Source of the DNA: Thermococcus argininiproducens
GTDB lineage: Archaea; Methanobacteriota_B; Thermococci; Thermococcales; Thermococcaceae
Direction of reading: 5' to 3'
DNA: 64,000 nt
NCBI RefSeq assembly: GCF_023746595.1
Contig: NZ_CP080572.1
Span: 434,001-498,000 of the forward strand
Part shown: positions 53,965-63,806 of the stretch, piece by piece
Layout of the letters: each line of letters starts with the position of its first letter
Position numbering within the stretch: position 1 is the first letter of the stretch
The notes under the pieces: model-generated
Seen by the model: only the letters and a program-made list of their open reading frames with translations
Databases searched by the model: none
What the model was told of the DNA's origin: nothing
Translations under genes and position numbers: made by a program

Positions 53965-55371
53965 TCACCCTACAATCTTTGTTATGTAAAGCGCGTTTCT
54001 ATATTTGAGTATGTCCTCAACGAACTCTGCCGGTACTTCAACTATCACTAGAACTTTGGCCGTTGGGTCTGTGGCCATGAGACCTGTATCCTGCTCTAGA
54101 CCAAATACTTTCCACATGTATCTGCTCAGCTGTTCCTTAACCTCGTCTGGAGCTGCTATTTTGTTAGCTGCAATTGCTTTCAATATTTCTGATAACGCCA
54201 CATTGTAGGTGTAGGAAGCAGTTATTGTCTGGGAACTTGACTGTGTAGTCGAATGGCTTTCATCTTTGCTCTGCTCGTAGGTGATTGACTGATCACCAGG
54301 GGCATAACTCTCAGAGTATTGATCTGAGTAAGAGGTCTCCGTAGAACTTTCTATGTTATTACTCTCTGTCTGTGACTCAGAAACTGAAATTTCGCCTGAG
54401 TCTTTTAAAAGAAGTACAGTGGTTATGTATCCTTCATCAGCTATCTTTTGGATGGAAGTTGCATTTACCTGAGCAAAAATCTTTACTTTGTCTCCAGAAG
54501 ACAAGAACGCCCCGTTAACGTTTTCTCTTGGGAGAACCAAGGCAACTTGAACCATCTCTGCTTTCTCGATTGTATACTGCATTAATTCAGCAAAGTCTGT
54601 AATTTTACTTAGAACGTATTTGGCCTCTGGTTTTGTATATATGCTCTTCTCAACACCTTTCTTAAGAATAACTTTTTGAGTCGGAGTGGCATCTATAAGG
54701 TAATAATAGTACTTCCTCCACAGATCAAGCAGATACGGATTGGGATCAATTAACAACACCTCATCCTTAGTTTCTGCTGAATTAACTCTCTCCTTTAATT
54801 GGTTTAATGACTGAATAGCCTCACTTTTTATGTCTGCTGGAAGGGGCTGAGAAAGAAGGAGTTCAAATGATTGTTCTATCTCTGATAACTTAACCGTCTT
54901 TGCATCTTGAAGTTCTTTTTGACGCTTTTCTTCTTCTAATTGTGCTTTTCTCTGTTCTGCCAAAGTTTTCACATCAATCTTCTCAAGTTCTTCTACGCTT
55001 TGGGCCCTGCTAATTTGATTTATTAGCTGTGTTTTCAAAGTATCATTTTGAAGTTCCCCAGTGAAGTATTTATTGACCTCTGCGATTTTTGCAAGTTTAG
55101 CCTCCTCAAGCTGTTTCGCTGCCCTATTTTGATAAGTTATGTATACCCCAACAACAACAGCTATGATAATTATCGCCAGAATAGAAGCACCAATAATAAT
55201 CCTCCTACGTCTTTCCCTCTCTCTAAGTCTACCAAGTCTAGAGGGTTTTCTAGTGGGACCAGATGGTCTTGCAACTGGCACAGAGGGAGTTTTTGATTCC
55301 CCCCTCTCCTCAACAGAAACTTTCCCTAATTCTCTCAAACGTCTAATTTTTTCTTCAATATCTTCCGCCAC
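53965..55371 (-). CDS. DUF515-like membrane protein of the pilus/secretion operon
   Basis: About 468 residues. Cytoplasmic basic N-terminus with a PSGPTRKPSRLGRLRERERRRR stretch, one membrane helix (IIIGASILAIIIIAVVVGVYI near 60), a long coiled-coil region, and an extracellular domain. A Ser/Thr/Glu/Gln-rich low-complexity insert spans about residues 330-385. GTG 55369-55371 is preferred from GGTGCTCACC spacing. As first gene of the operon it may be the minor pilus scaffold (PilO/PilN-like role by position only). Confidence 0.72.
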   Translation of the reverse strand: MAEDIEEKIRRLRELGKVSVEERGESKTPSVPVARPSGPTRKPSRLGRLRERERRRRIIIGASILAIIIIAVVVGVYITYQNRAAKQLEEAKLAKIAEVNKYFTGELQNDTLKTQLINQISRAQSVEELEKIDVKTLAEQRKAQLEEEKRQKELQDAKTVKLSEIEQSFELLLSQPLPADIKSEAIQSLNQLKERVNSAETKDEVLLIDPNPYLLDLWRKYYYYLIDATPTQKVILKKGVEKSIYTKPEAKYVLSKITDFAELMQYTIEKAEMVQVALVLPRENVNGAFLSSGDKVKIFAQVNATSIQKIADEGYITTVLLLKDSGEISVSESQTESNNIESSTETSYSDQYSESYAPGDQSITYEQSKDESHSTTQSSSQTITASYTYNVALSEILKAIAANKIAAPDEVKEQLSRYMWKVFGLEQDTGLMATDPTAKVLVIVEVPAEFVEDILKYRNALYITKIVG

Positions 55372-55467
55372 GGTGAGCACCACCACAATAATAATTTTCT
55401 TTTATGAACTAATAGTCCTAGTAAATATTTTAGTCTTCATTCCTTATTTACCTTTTGGTGATGAAAA

Positions 55468-55800
55468 ATGGAAAAACTGGTAATAAAAGCCATAAATATT
55501 AAGGGGAGGTGCCCAGTATTCAAAGTAGGGGACAAGATAGTTATAGAAGGCCCAAAGGTCAATCTAGAAGAAACTACTGCAATTTGCACACATGCCTTTG
55601 CATCATTCTTACCCTACATAGTGGCCTTGCGAAAAGGTGTTAAACCCCAAGAGATAGGATTGGGTAGAGGGGAAAAGGCTTACGTTCAATGTTTAGATCC
55701 AGGACCACCATATACAAATGGAGGAACTGTAATCTTTGAGATAACGGTGATACGAGATGAAACAGAAAAAGGCTTGGAGGATAGTAAGGGAAGCGATTAA
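55468..55800 (+). CDS. TIGR04076 family protein
   Basis: 110 residues. Typical pattern: IKGRCPVFKVGDKIVIEGP, then CTHAFASFLPYIVALRKG and CLDPGPPYTNGGTVIFEI. Three conserved cysteines suggest metal or redox function, but none is established. GGTGATG lies ahead of the ATG. Its 3' end overlaps the GTPase gene by 44 nt in another frame, so the two are cotranscribed. Confidence 0.82.
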   Translation: MEKLVIKAINIKGRCPVFKVGDKIVIEGPKVNLEETTAICTHAFASFLPYIVALRKGVKPQEIGLGRGEKAYVQCLDPGPPYTNGGTVIFEITVIRDETEKGLEDSKGSD

Positions 55801-56830
55801 AGAAGGCGATATTATAGTCGAGGTAGTGGATGCTAGAGATCCAATAGGGACCAGAAATCCTAAAGTTGAAAAACTGGTACAGGAAGAAGGAAAAAAGTTA
55901 CTAATAGTTATGAATAAAGCTGATTTAGTGCCAAAGAAGTGGGCTGAAGAATACAAACAGAAAAACCAAAATCTCCCAATAGTCTTTATCAGTGCAAGAG
56001 AAAGAAAAGGAACCGGCATCTTAAGAAAAGAAATAAAAAAGATTGCAAAGGAGCTTTTTAATGAAGGCAAGGAAAAAGTAAAGGTTGTCCTAGTAGGATA
56101 CCCCAATGTAGGAAAAAGCACAATAATAAATGTCCTAAAAGGAAAGCATGCCGTCGGCACTGCCCCAATACCTGGATATACAAAGGGAAAGCAGCTAATC
56201 AAGCTTTCCAAGAGAATATGGCTACTTGATTCTCCTGGAGTAGTTCCCATCGATGAGTTTGAAGAGCTTGTTATTAGGGGCGGTTTTCCTGCAGATAAAA
56301 TCGAAGATCCTGTTAAACCAGCCTTAAGACTCATACGTAGAATCTTGGAAACAAGAAAAGAAGCCATAACTGAAAAATATGGAATCGACAAATTCGAAGA
56401 TGAGGAACAAATATTAGAGGCTATAGGAAAGAGAAAAGGCCTCTTAAGAAAAGGGGGAGAAGTTGACCTCGAAGAAACTGCGAGATACCTTTTAAGAGAG
56501 TGGCAGACTGGAAAGTTCACCCTTTTTGGCAAAGAAGAGAAAAGAGGGGAAAGCTTTATCGGGGATTTTGAAGAGATCTTGGATGAAATTGAACGTGAAT
56601 TCCTAATCGACCCAAGGAGGATCCTTTGGAAATATGAGGACCAGCTCTGGCCCAGAAAAGAACGACGTGTTGGAATCAGAGAAATTGAAGGAGTTATAGT
56701 AGGAATAGCAACAGGATTTAAGAAATGCCCTTCTGCCATACGATTCCTTGAAGAGTTAACAGGTAAAAAAGTGATTGCAAGTGAATGCTTTGGTGGGAAA
56801 TGGAAGGGAGTAATAGCAATTCTGGAATGA
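55757..56830 (+). CDS. Circularly permuted GTPase (YlqF/RbgA-like)
   Basis: 357 residues. The G motifs come in permuted order: G4 NKAD near 52-55 and G5 SAR near 75, then G1 GYPNVGKST near 113-121, G2, and G3 DSPGV near 157-161. This order marks ribosome-assembly GTPases of the YlqF/YawG group. The C-terminal ~150 residues are archaeal-specific, ending in a small alpha/beta part with CFGGKWKG. Probably acts in ribosome biogenesis. Confidence 0.88.
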   Translation: MKQKKAWRIVREAIKEGDIIVEVVDARDPIGTRNPKVEKLVQEEGKKLLIVMNKADLVPKKWAEEYKQKNQNLPIVFISARERKGTGILRKEIKKIAKELFNEGKEKVKVVLVGYPNVGKSTIINVLKGKHAVGTAPIPGYTKGKQLIKLSKRIWLLDSPGVVPIDEFEELVIRGGFPADKIEDPVKPALRLIRRILETRKEAITEKYGIDKFEDEEQILEAIGKRKGLLRKGGEVDLEETARYLLREWQTGKFTLFGKEEKRGESFIGDFEEILDEIEREFLIDPRRILWKYEDQLWPRKERRVGIREIEGVIVGIATGFKKCPSAIRFLEELTGKKVIASECFGGKWKGVIAILE

Positions 56831-56908
56831 CTTTGTTAAGCAAAGATGTTTACTATTTGTGCAGAATGTTTATAAAATATTTTTCCATACCCAAAAAGGG
56901 ATACAGCT

Positions 56909-57937
56909 ATGAAGAGGATGACGTTCATCTTTGTGGTATTTCTAATTATGAGTGTCGCTATTGGATGCATTGGAACTCCCAAAGTAGAGAACACCACTAC
57001 AGAAACTCCAAGAGTTTTGACAATCTCAACTACAACAAGTCTATATGACACAGGAATTCTAGAAGAAGTTGTTGCACCAGCATTTAAAGAAAAATACACC
57101 ATTGAATTACGTTTTATCCCCAAAGGTACAGGTGGAGCAATTATGGATGCGAAAAACGGTGCAAGTGATGCTATTCTAGTTCATGCACTTTCCAGAGAAC
57201 AGGCATTTATGGAAGAAGGCTATGGTGTTAATAGAAAAGTATTCGCATACAACTTTTTTGTAATTGTTGGCCCAAAGAGTGATCCCGCTGGAATTAAGGG
57301 ATTGGGTGTCACAGAGGCCCTTAAAAAGTTAGTTGAGTACGGAAGAATGCATCCTAACCAACTCATATGGATTTCAAGGGATGATGGTTCTGGAACCAAC
57401 ACAAAAGAGATCGCATTGTGGAAGGCAGCAGGGTTTAGTTTCGAAGAGCTTAAGAATGAAAAGTGGTTTGGAACGACAGGTTCAGGGATGGGAAACACGC
57501 TTCTATACACAAGTGAGAGAAAAGCTTACACTCTCTCTGATATCGGAACGTATCTTAAATACCAGAAAGAGGGTAAAATTGACTTGGATGTGCTAGTTGA
57601 CAAAGGAGAGGAGCTTATAAATGTGTATGCCATAATCATCATAAATCCAGAGAAGATTGGAGATAAAGACTTTGAAGGCGCAATGCTTCTTGCAGAATGG
57701 CTCACTTCTGAAGAAGGGCAAAAAGCAATAGCAGAGTATGGAAAAGAGGAATTTGGGCGATCTCTTTTCTACCCAGCTGTTCCAGTGCTAGAGCAAAAAG
57801 AAGGAGAAGTCTTTAAGTGGTTACTCAAATACGGCTTCATGAAAGATGGCGGGGTGTATACTGAGTGTCCAACCAAATTCCGATATAATGCCGCCTACGA
57901 CTTTTTTGAGTTTCCAGCCACAATGGTAGAAGGATAA
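56909..57937 (+). CDS. tupA: Tungstate ABC transporter, substrate-binding lipoprotein
   Basis: 342 residues. The signal region ends in a lipobox-like AIGCIG, giving an N-terminal lipid anchor. The mature protein has the TupA motif ISTTTSLYDTG near 50-60, the anion-binding site in the TupA family, and later DDGSGTNTKE and GTTGSGMGNTL. Thermococcales need tungsten for aldehyde:ferredoxin oxidoreductases. First gene of tupABC. Confidence 0.92.
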   Translation: MKRMTFIFVVFLIMSVAIGCIGTPKVENTTTETPRVLTISTTTSLYDTGILEEVVAPAFKEKYTIELRFIPKGTGGAIMDAKNGASDAILVHALSREQAFMEEGYGVNRKVFAYNFFVIVGPKSDPAGIKGLGVTEALKKLVEYGRMHPNQLIWISRDDGSGTNTKEIALWKAAGFSFEELKNEKWFGTTGSGMGNTLLYTSERKAYTLSDIGTYLKYQKEGKIDLDVLVDKGEELINVYAIIIINPEKIGDKDFEGAMLLAEWLTSEEGQKAIAEYGKEEFGRSLFYPAVPVLEQKEGEVFKWLLKYGFMKDGGVYTECPTKFRYNAAYDFFEFPATMVEG

Positions 57938-57978
57938 CACTTTTATTTTATCTCTCTATTTATTGAGGAGGACAAAAG

Positions 57979-58686
57979 ATGGCATGGGAGTATATAATCC
58001 AGGGATTTTCAGAGGCCCTAGGGCTTATAACAGAGCCTTATATTATTGAAATAGCCCTAAGATCAATAAAAGTATCGGGAATAGCTACAGTAATGGCCGT
58101 TGCCTGGTCACTTCCCCTATCCATGTTAATAGGTCTTAAAAATTTCCGAGGAAAATGGCTTGTTAAAACCTTCATTAATGGTCTTATGGGAGTACCAACG
58201 GTTATTTGGGGCCTCATACTTTACCTCCTTCTTGTGCCACGAGGGCCCCTTGGGACACTTGGTCTTCTCTATACAGAAATGGGAATAAGCTTTGGTCAAG
58301 CTTTACTCATAACTCCGATAATAATGAGCATAGTGGTGAACTCTCTCGAGGCAATTGAAAATGAGATCAGGGAACTGGCTTTAACCCTGGGTGCGGATGA
58401 GATTAGAGCATCATTTCAAGTGGTTATAGAGAGTGTTGGAGGGATAATACTAGCAATAATCGCTGGATTTAATAGAGCAATCGCTGAACTGGGAATAGCA
58501 CTTATGATTGGAGGAAATATATACGTTAAGGGAGGCCACTACAACACGAGAGTACTAACCACGGCAATTCAGATGTACACTGTAAGAGCTGAGATCAGCG
58601 TTGCCATAGCCCTTGGGATAATACTAATGGGGATTGTTTTGGGAGTAAATCTTCTATCGAATCTCATCAGGAAGTGGTTAACATGA
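57979..58686 (+). CDS. tupB: Tungstate ABC transporter, permease
   Basis: 235 residues, about six membrane helices, with the permease EAA loop as ELALTLGADEIRASFQVVIE near 130-150. GAGGAGG lies just before the ATG. It is 41 nt after tupA, and its TGA overlaps the tupC ATG. Confidence 0.92.
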   Translation: MAWEYIIQGFSEALGLITEPYIIEIALRSIKVSGIATVMAVAWSLPLSMLIGLKNFRGKWLVKTFINGLMGVPTVIWGLILYLLLVPRGPLGTLGLLYTEMGISFGQALLITPIIMSIVVNSLEAIENEIRELALTLGADEIRASFQVVIESVGGIILAIIAGFNRAIAELGIALMIGGNIYVKGGHYNTRVLTTAIQMYTVRAEISVAIALGIILMGIVLGVNLLSNLIRKWLT

Positions 58687-59405
58687 GCTTCATCAAAACA
58701 ATTGGAATTACAAAGAGATATGATAATGGAGAACCTCCCGCTCTTGAAGATGTAAATCTCGAAATTAAAAAAGGAGAGATATTCTGCATAATGGGACATA
58801 GCGGGGCTGGAAAAACCACACTATTAAGGATTTTAGCCCTTTTAGAAAAGCCAGATTCGGGAGAGTACTACTTTGATGGAGTCAAAGTGAGCTGGAACGA
58901 CAATTTAAGAAAACATATTACAATGGTTTTTCAAATTCCCGTGATGTTTAACACTACCGTTTTTAAGAACATAGCATATGGGCTAAAAATCAGGGGATAC
59001 TCAAAAGAAGAGATAAAGAAAAAAGTCGAGGAAGTTTTAGAGCTGGTTAGACTCCAAGGTTATGAAAATAGAAGAGCAAAATATCTTTCAGGTGGAGAAA
59101 AGCAACGAGTTGCCATAGCAAGGGCAATTGTCCTCGAGCCAAAGCTTTTACTTATGGACGAACCAACTGCAAATTTAGATCCAACAAATTCTGCTATAAT
59201 CGAGGAAATAGTTAAGGAAATAGTTAAAGAAAAGGAAACTACAATACTCTTTTCAACTCATAATCTATTCCAAGCAAAACGATTGGCCCACAGAGTGGCC
59301 CATATATACAAAGGGAAGATTATCGAGATAGGAAAGACAAAAGAAGTTTTTGAACGACCGAAGAATGAACTAACAAAGAGGTTTATTAATGGAGAGCTCT
59401 TCTGA
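58683..59405 (+). CDS. tupC: Tungstate ABC transporter, ATPase
   Basis: 240 residues. Walker A GHSGAGKTT near 38-46, Q-loop in MVFQIPVMF, signature LSGGEKQR near 139-146, Walker B LLLMDEPTANLD, and the His switch in FSTHNLFQAKRLA. ATG at 58683 overlaps the tupB stop (ATGA); a GTG three codons upstream is less likely. Confidence 0.93.
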   Translation: MSFIKTIGITKRYDNGEPPALEDVNLEIKKGEIFCIMGHSGAGKTTLLRILALLEKPDSGEYYFDGVKVSWNDNLRKHITMVFQIPVMFNTTVFKNIAYGLKIRGYSKEEIKKKVEEVLELVRLQGYENRRAKYLSGGEKQRVAIARAIVLEPKLLLMDEPTANLDPTNSAIIEEIVKEIVKEKETTILFSTHNLFQAKRLAHRVAHIYKGKIIEIGKTKEVFERPKNELTKRFINGELF

Positions 59406-59439
59406 GCTAAAACTTATAACAGGGAGTTAAGTATTCTGA

Positions 59440-60531
<1,092 letters not shown>

Positions 60532-60536
60532 AGAGG

Positions 60537-61214
60537 TTAGCAAAGAATCGATCGCTCTGCCAACACATCTTCTTTTAAAACCCCAATCCCTTCTATCCAT
60601 GCCTCTACTACATCACCATGCCGTAAAGGTCCAACACCTTCTGGAGTCCCTGTTGCAATTATGTCACCCTTTTCGAGCGTCATTATGTTTGAGATGTATT
60701 CAATTATCTCATCTATTTTAAAGATCATTTTACTGGTTCTTGAAAGCTGTCTGACTTCACCATTGACCTTGAGGCCTATTTCAAGATCAGTCACATCAAG
60801 CTCTCTTTTATCAACTACACGCGGACCAATCGGAGCGAATGTGTCAAACCCCTTAGGTACTGTCCAAGGAAGACCCTTCGTCTTTGCCTCCCTTTGAAGA
60901 TCCCTGGCCGTTATGTCCATTAAGATAGTATAACCCAATACGTATTCCATTGCTTTTGCTTTCGGAATGTTTTTCCCTCTTTTTCCAATTATCACAGCAA
61001 GCTCTACTTCATGATGAACCTCTTTACTTCTTCTGGGGAGTATTATAGTCTGATTTGGGCCTATTAAGGAGGATGAAGGTTTTAAAAATATCACAGGCTC
61101 TTTTGGAACTTCGTGGCCCAATTCTTTAGCATGCTCTGCATAATTTCTTCCAAGACAGATTATCTTGGTTGGCCTAACTTCATAAAAACCATCTCTAAAG
61201 GGTAACCGAATCAT
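60537..61214 (-). CDS. Fumarylacetoacetate hydrolase family protein
   Basis: 225 residues. FAH core: KIICLGRNYAEHAKELG at the N-terminus, metal ligands in EVHHEVELAVIIG near 66-78 and in GYTILMDITARDLQ, and TGTPEGVGPL near the C-terminus. Members act as hydratases, decarboxylases or hydrolases on 2-oxoacids. GGTGATGTA precedes the ATG. Substrate unknown; it converges with the Trm14-like gene. Confidence 0.88.
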   Translation of the reverse strand: MIRLPFRDGFYEVRPTKIICLGRNYAEHAKELGHEVPKEPVIFLKPSSSLIGPNQTIILPRRSKEVHHEVELAVIIGKRGKNIPKAKAMEYVLGYTILMDITARDLQREAKTKGLPWTVPKGFDTFAPIGPRVVDKRELDVTDLEIGLKVNGEVRQLSRTSKMIFKIDEIIEYISNIMTLEKGDIIATGTPEGVGPLRHGDVVEAWIEGIGVLKEDVLAERSILC

Positions 61215-61259
61215 TACATCACCAAATGAAATAATGAAGAAAAAATAAAGAGTTTGCCC

Positions 61260-62309
61260 TCAGCTGACTTCCGCTTCTCTATCCCTAAGGAACGCAGGCT
61301 TAAGCTTATAAGTTATATAGAGGACAATTGGCATTATTATAAAAGCCATAAGATCTCCCGTACTGCCTGCAGCCCCCAAAACCTCAACGAAGTCCCTAAT
61401 TCCCACCATATAAAGTATCAATGGTGGGAAAACTGTTATGATCCAAGCGAATTTCCTATTCATCTTTAGGTACTCTTCCATGTTGTCCAGTTGAGCCAAA
61501 CCAAGGCCTATGTAACTTGTCAAGATAGCAAAGATCGGAATTAAACTTCCAACAAGCATCCCTATTCGTCCATATAGCTGTTCGAGGGCTTGAGTAGCTA
61601 TTTGGGGGGTGTTCTCACCAAAGACTAGAAGGAATGAAGCCACAAATAGTGAATAAACTATAGCCGGAACTAAGAAAGCCAAAAGCAACACTTTTTTAGC
61701 CTCTTCATAACTCCCAAGCCCCTTATAAATATCCGGAACTATTGTATGACAGCCAAATGCAAATATCGCAACCCCAAAGAGAGTTACAATTCCCTCACTC
61801 CCCACATAAAATGCGTTCTCAACCTTTGTATGGGGTATAGCCATTATCGCAACCACTACAAAAAGGGCCAATAAAACACCACTTAGTATCAATTCACTCT
61901 TCCCTGACATTTCCAGTCCTCTGTAGATAATAAAGCTGGCAAATGCCCAAAAGACCAACGCACCCATTTCCTCACTTATACCAAAAAGGTTTGCAAAAAC
62001 ACTCCCACCACCAGCAACATAGGCCAAAAGAGCACCGTAACTCATTAAAGAGATGCTAACAAACATTAGTACTCCCCCTGGCCTTCCTAATATCTCCCTA
62101 GCCAAAGTAGACATCTGTTTTCCACCATTTTTTGCAGAAAGTTCAAGAACAAAAAGGGCAGTAATATACATGGTTAAAGCCACCAAAAACATTAGAGCCA
62201 CGCTTGGGATCAAACCGATTTTTCTTGCTGCATAGGGCAAACCCAAAACACCTGCACCAACTTGGGTTCCTATAGCTAAAGCAAGAGCTTCATTCCTACT
62301 CAATGCCAC
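61260..62309 (-). CDS. Aromatic/neutral amino-acid permease (HAAAP-like)
   Basis: 349 residues, 11 or so membrane helices. The N-terminal LALAIGTQVGAGVLGLPYAARKIG is the amino-acid/auxin permease first helix with its unwound GxG segment. GTG 62307-62309 follows the very strong GGAGGTGA, with 5 nt spacing; 44 codons of open frame upstream are not membrane-like and are rejected. It lies near trpS, so tryptophan or another aromatic amino acid is a reasonable guess. Confidence 0.82.
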   Translation of the reverse strand: MALSRNEALALAIGTQVGAGVLGLPYAARKIGLIPSVALMFLVALTMYITALFVLELSAKNGGKQMSTLAREILGRPGGVLMFVSISLMSYGALLAYVAGGGSVFANLFGISEEMGALVFWAFASFIIYRGLEMSGKSELILSGVLLALFVVVAIMAIPHTKVENAFYVGSEGIVTLFGVAIFAFGCHTIVPDIYKGLGSYEEAKKVLLLAFLVPAIVYSLFVASFLLVFGENTPQIATQALEQLYGRIGMLVGSLIPIFAILTSYIGLGLAQLDNMEEYLKMNRKFAWIITVFPPLILYMVGIRDFVEVLGAAGSTGDLMAFIIMPIVLYITYKLKPAFLRDREAEVS

Positions 62310-62488
62310 TTCTTTCACCTCCAAAAAACGAAAGCTTTTCGAAGGTAATAAAACTTGCTCTATGTAAAATTCATTCTTTAATGAAGAAATAGAAACGTCC
62401 ATCTGCATACATGTACACGAAGGACAAAAAGAAAAGAACACGGTATGAAATAATTTTCAGAGAAAAATGGGAAATCCCGAAGCCATAT

Positions 62489-62536
62489 ATTACTTTTCTT
62501 TGAAAGCCTCGCCCTTAAGGACGGGGAGGAGGTCAG
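62489..62536 (+). repeat. IS200/IS605-like right-end relic, copy 3
   Basis: ATTACTTTTCTTTGAAAGCC then TCGCCCTTAAGGACGGGGAG and GAGGTCAG. It has the same order as copies 1 and 2. On the minus strand its terminal TCA supplies the TGA stop of trpS (62533-62535). The left part of the 62310-62532 gap otherwise holds only AT-rich sequence and the permease promoter. Confidence 0.6.
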
Positions 62537-63687
62537 TTCTTTAGAGCTTCGGGAATCGATTTGTCCCATTGTTCTTGGGCAAGTTTTCCAGTATACTTGA
62601 ATCTCTCTACCAGATCTCTTGCTTTCTCTCTTTTCTCCTGGTGTTCTTTTAAGAAGTTCTGGACCTTTTCTATGAGATAGCGCTTGCATTGACCGCAAAG
62701 TATTTCTCCACTCTTACAGGCATTGTACCTTTCGAGGAGTTTTTTATCATCAGGTTCAAAGAATATTTCAAGCCATTTAAATACAACACACTTGTCGGGT
62801 TCGCCTCCCTTTTCGCGCTGCTCTTTTGCAGTAGCCCTCCCACCAGTTAAAGCATATTTCCAGATTTTTTTACCAGCCTCTTCTGGATTATCCGTTAGAT
62901 AAATAGCTGTTTCTGGCTTTGAAGCACTCATTTTTCCCCCCAAACCCAATAAACCAGGTACAAACTTTGAATGAAGTGCTGCCGCTTTATAATACCCCAA
63001 ACTCTCCGCAAAGTCTCTTTGAATTCTCCAATAGGGATCTTGGTCAATAGCAGCAGGGATTAAAGAACGTTTCTCTTCGAAAAATGTTGGAGCAGCTTGA
63101 ATAGCAGGGTAGAATATCATTCCAACCTTGCTTTGATCATTAAATCCAAAAACAGCCTTTGCCATAGAGTAAGTTACTTTTTTCGCTATAGGGATGGCCA
63201 TCTCGTATATCTTGGTGAACTCAGTGTCCTGAAAGATGAATGTCTTATCGGGGTCAAACCCAACAGCAATTATATCAAGTATGTTCTCATATGCCCATCT
63301 TTTTGTTTCTTCAAGGGTAAGCTTGGGTTTAAAGAGGAATTTCTCATCATCTGTGATTTGAACATACAGGTTAACTCCAAAATTATCCTGAAGCCACTTT
63401 GTGGCAAAGAATGGAATTATGTGACCAATATGCATTGGGCCGCTTGGCCCCCTACCCGTGTAGAGGAAAAATCCCTTTCCTGCTTCGTAGTCCTTAAGCA
63501 CTAAATCATAGTCCCTGTGGGAAAAGAAGAACTTCCTCTTGAAATAAAGTGGCAGATCACTTTTTGTAAGTTCTCTTGTCTTCTCCAGTAGGTCGTCTGT
63601 AAGGGGTGTTGTTCCAAATTCTTTGATAAGCTTGTTGTAGTCCACTATTCCCGTAACTTCCCATGGAGTTACCTCAAATTCTGGCAC
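62533..63687 (-). CDS. trpS: Tryptophanyl-tRNA synthetase
   Basis: 384 residues. Class I motifs: GPMHIGHIIPF near 80-90 (HIGH) and KMSASKP near 250-256 (KMSKS). The N-terminal VTPWEVTGIVDYNKLI is typical of archaeal TrpRS. GTG 63685-63687 is 6 nt after AGGAGGTGA; an earlier GTG overlaps that site. Its stop codon lies inside an IS200/IS605-like relic, so the natural C-terminus may have been altered by a few residues. Confidence 0.96.
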   Translation of the reverse strand: MPEFEVTPWEVTGIVDYNKLIKEFGTTPLTDDLLEKTRELTKSDLPLYFKRKFFFSHRDYDLVLKDYEAGKGFFLYTGRGPSGPMHIGHIIPFFATKWLQDNFGVNLYVQITDDEKFLFKPKLTLEETKRWAYENILDIIAVGFDPDKTFIFQDTEFTKIYEMAIPIAKKVTYSMAKAVFGFNDQSKVGMIFYPAIQAAPTFFEEKRSLIPAAIDQDPYWRIQRDFAESLGYYKAAALHSKFVPGLLGLGGKMSASKPETAIYLTDNPEEAGKKIWKYALTGGRATAKEQREKGGEPDKCVVFKWLEIFFEPDDKKLLERYNACKSGEILCGQCKRYLIEKVQNFLKEHQEKREKARDLVERFKYTGKLAQEQWDKSIPEALKN

Positions 63688-63806
63688 AGAATTCACCTCC
63701 TAAAAAGACTAAGCTAGTCAAAAGAAGGATAGAATTTTTACTACCAAAGCCAAAAGCAATCACCGAACATGAACTAAAAATGGGAAAAGAAAATTTAAAG
63801 TTTTCC

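Noticed and set aside
55693-56739. Long open frame (348 codons) antisense to the permuted GTPase
   Set aside because: It mirrors the codons of a clear GTPase on the other strand, has no ribosome binding site and shows Ser/Phe/Ile-rich composition typical of antisense frames.
62310-62441. 44-codon N-terminal extension of the amino-acid permease
   Set aside because: GGAGGTGA directly supports the GTG at 62309; the extension is not hydrophobic and has no homologue-like features.
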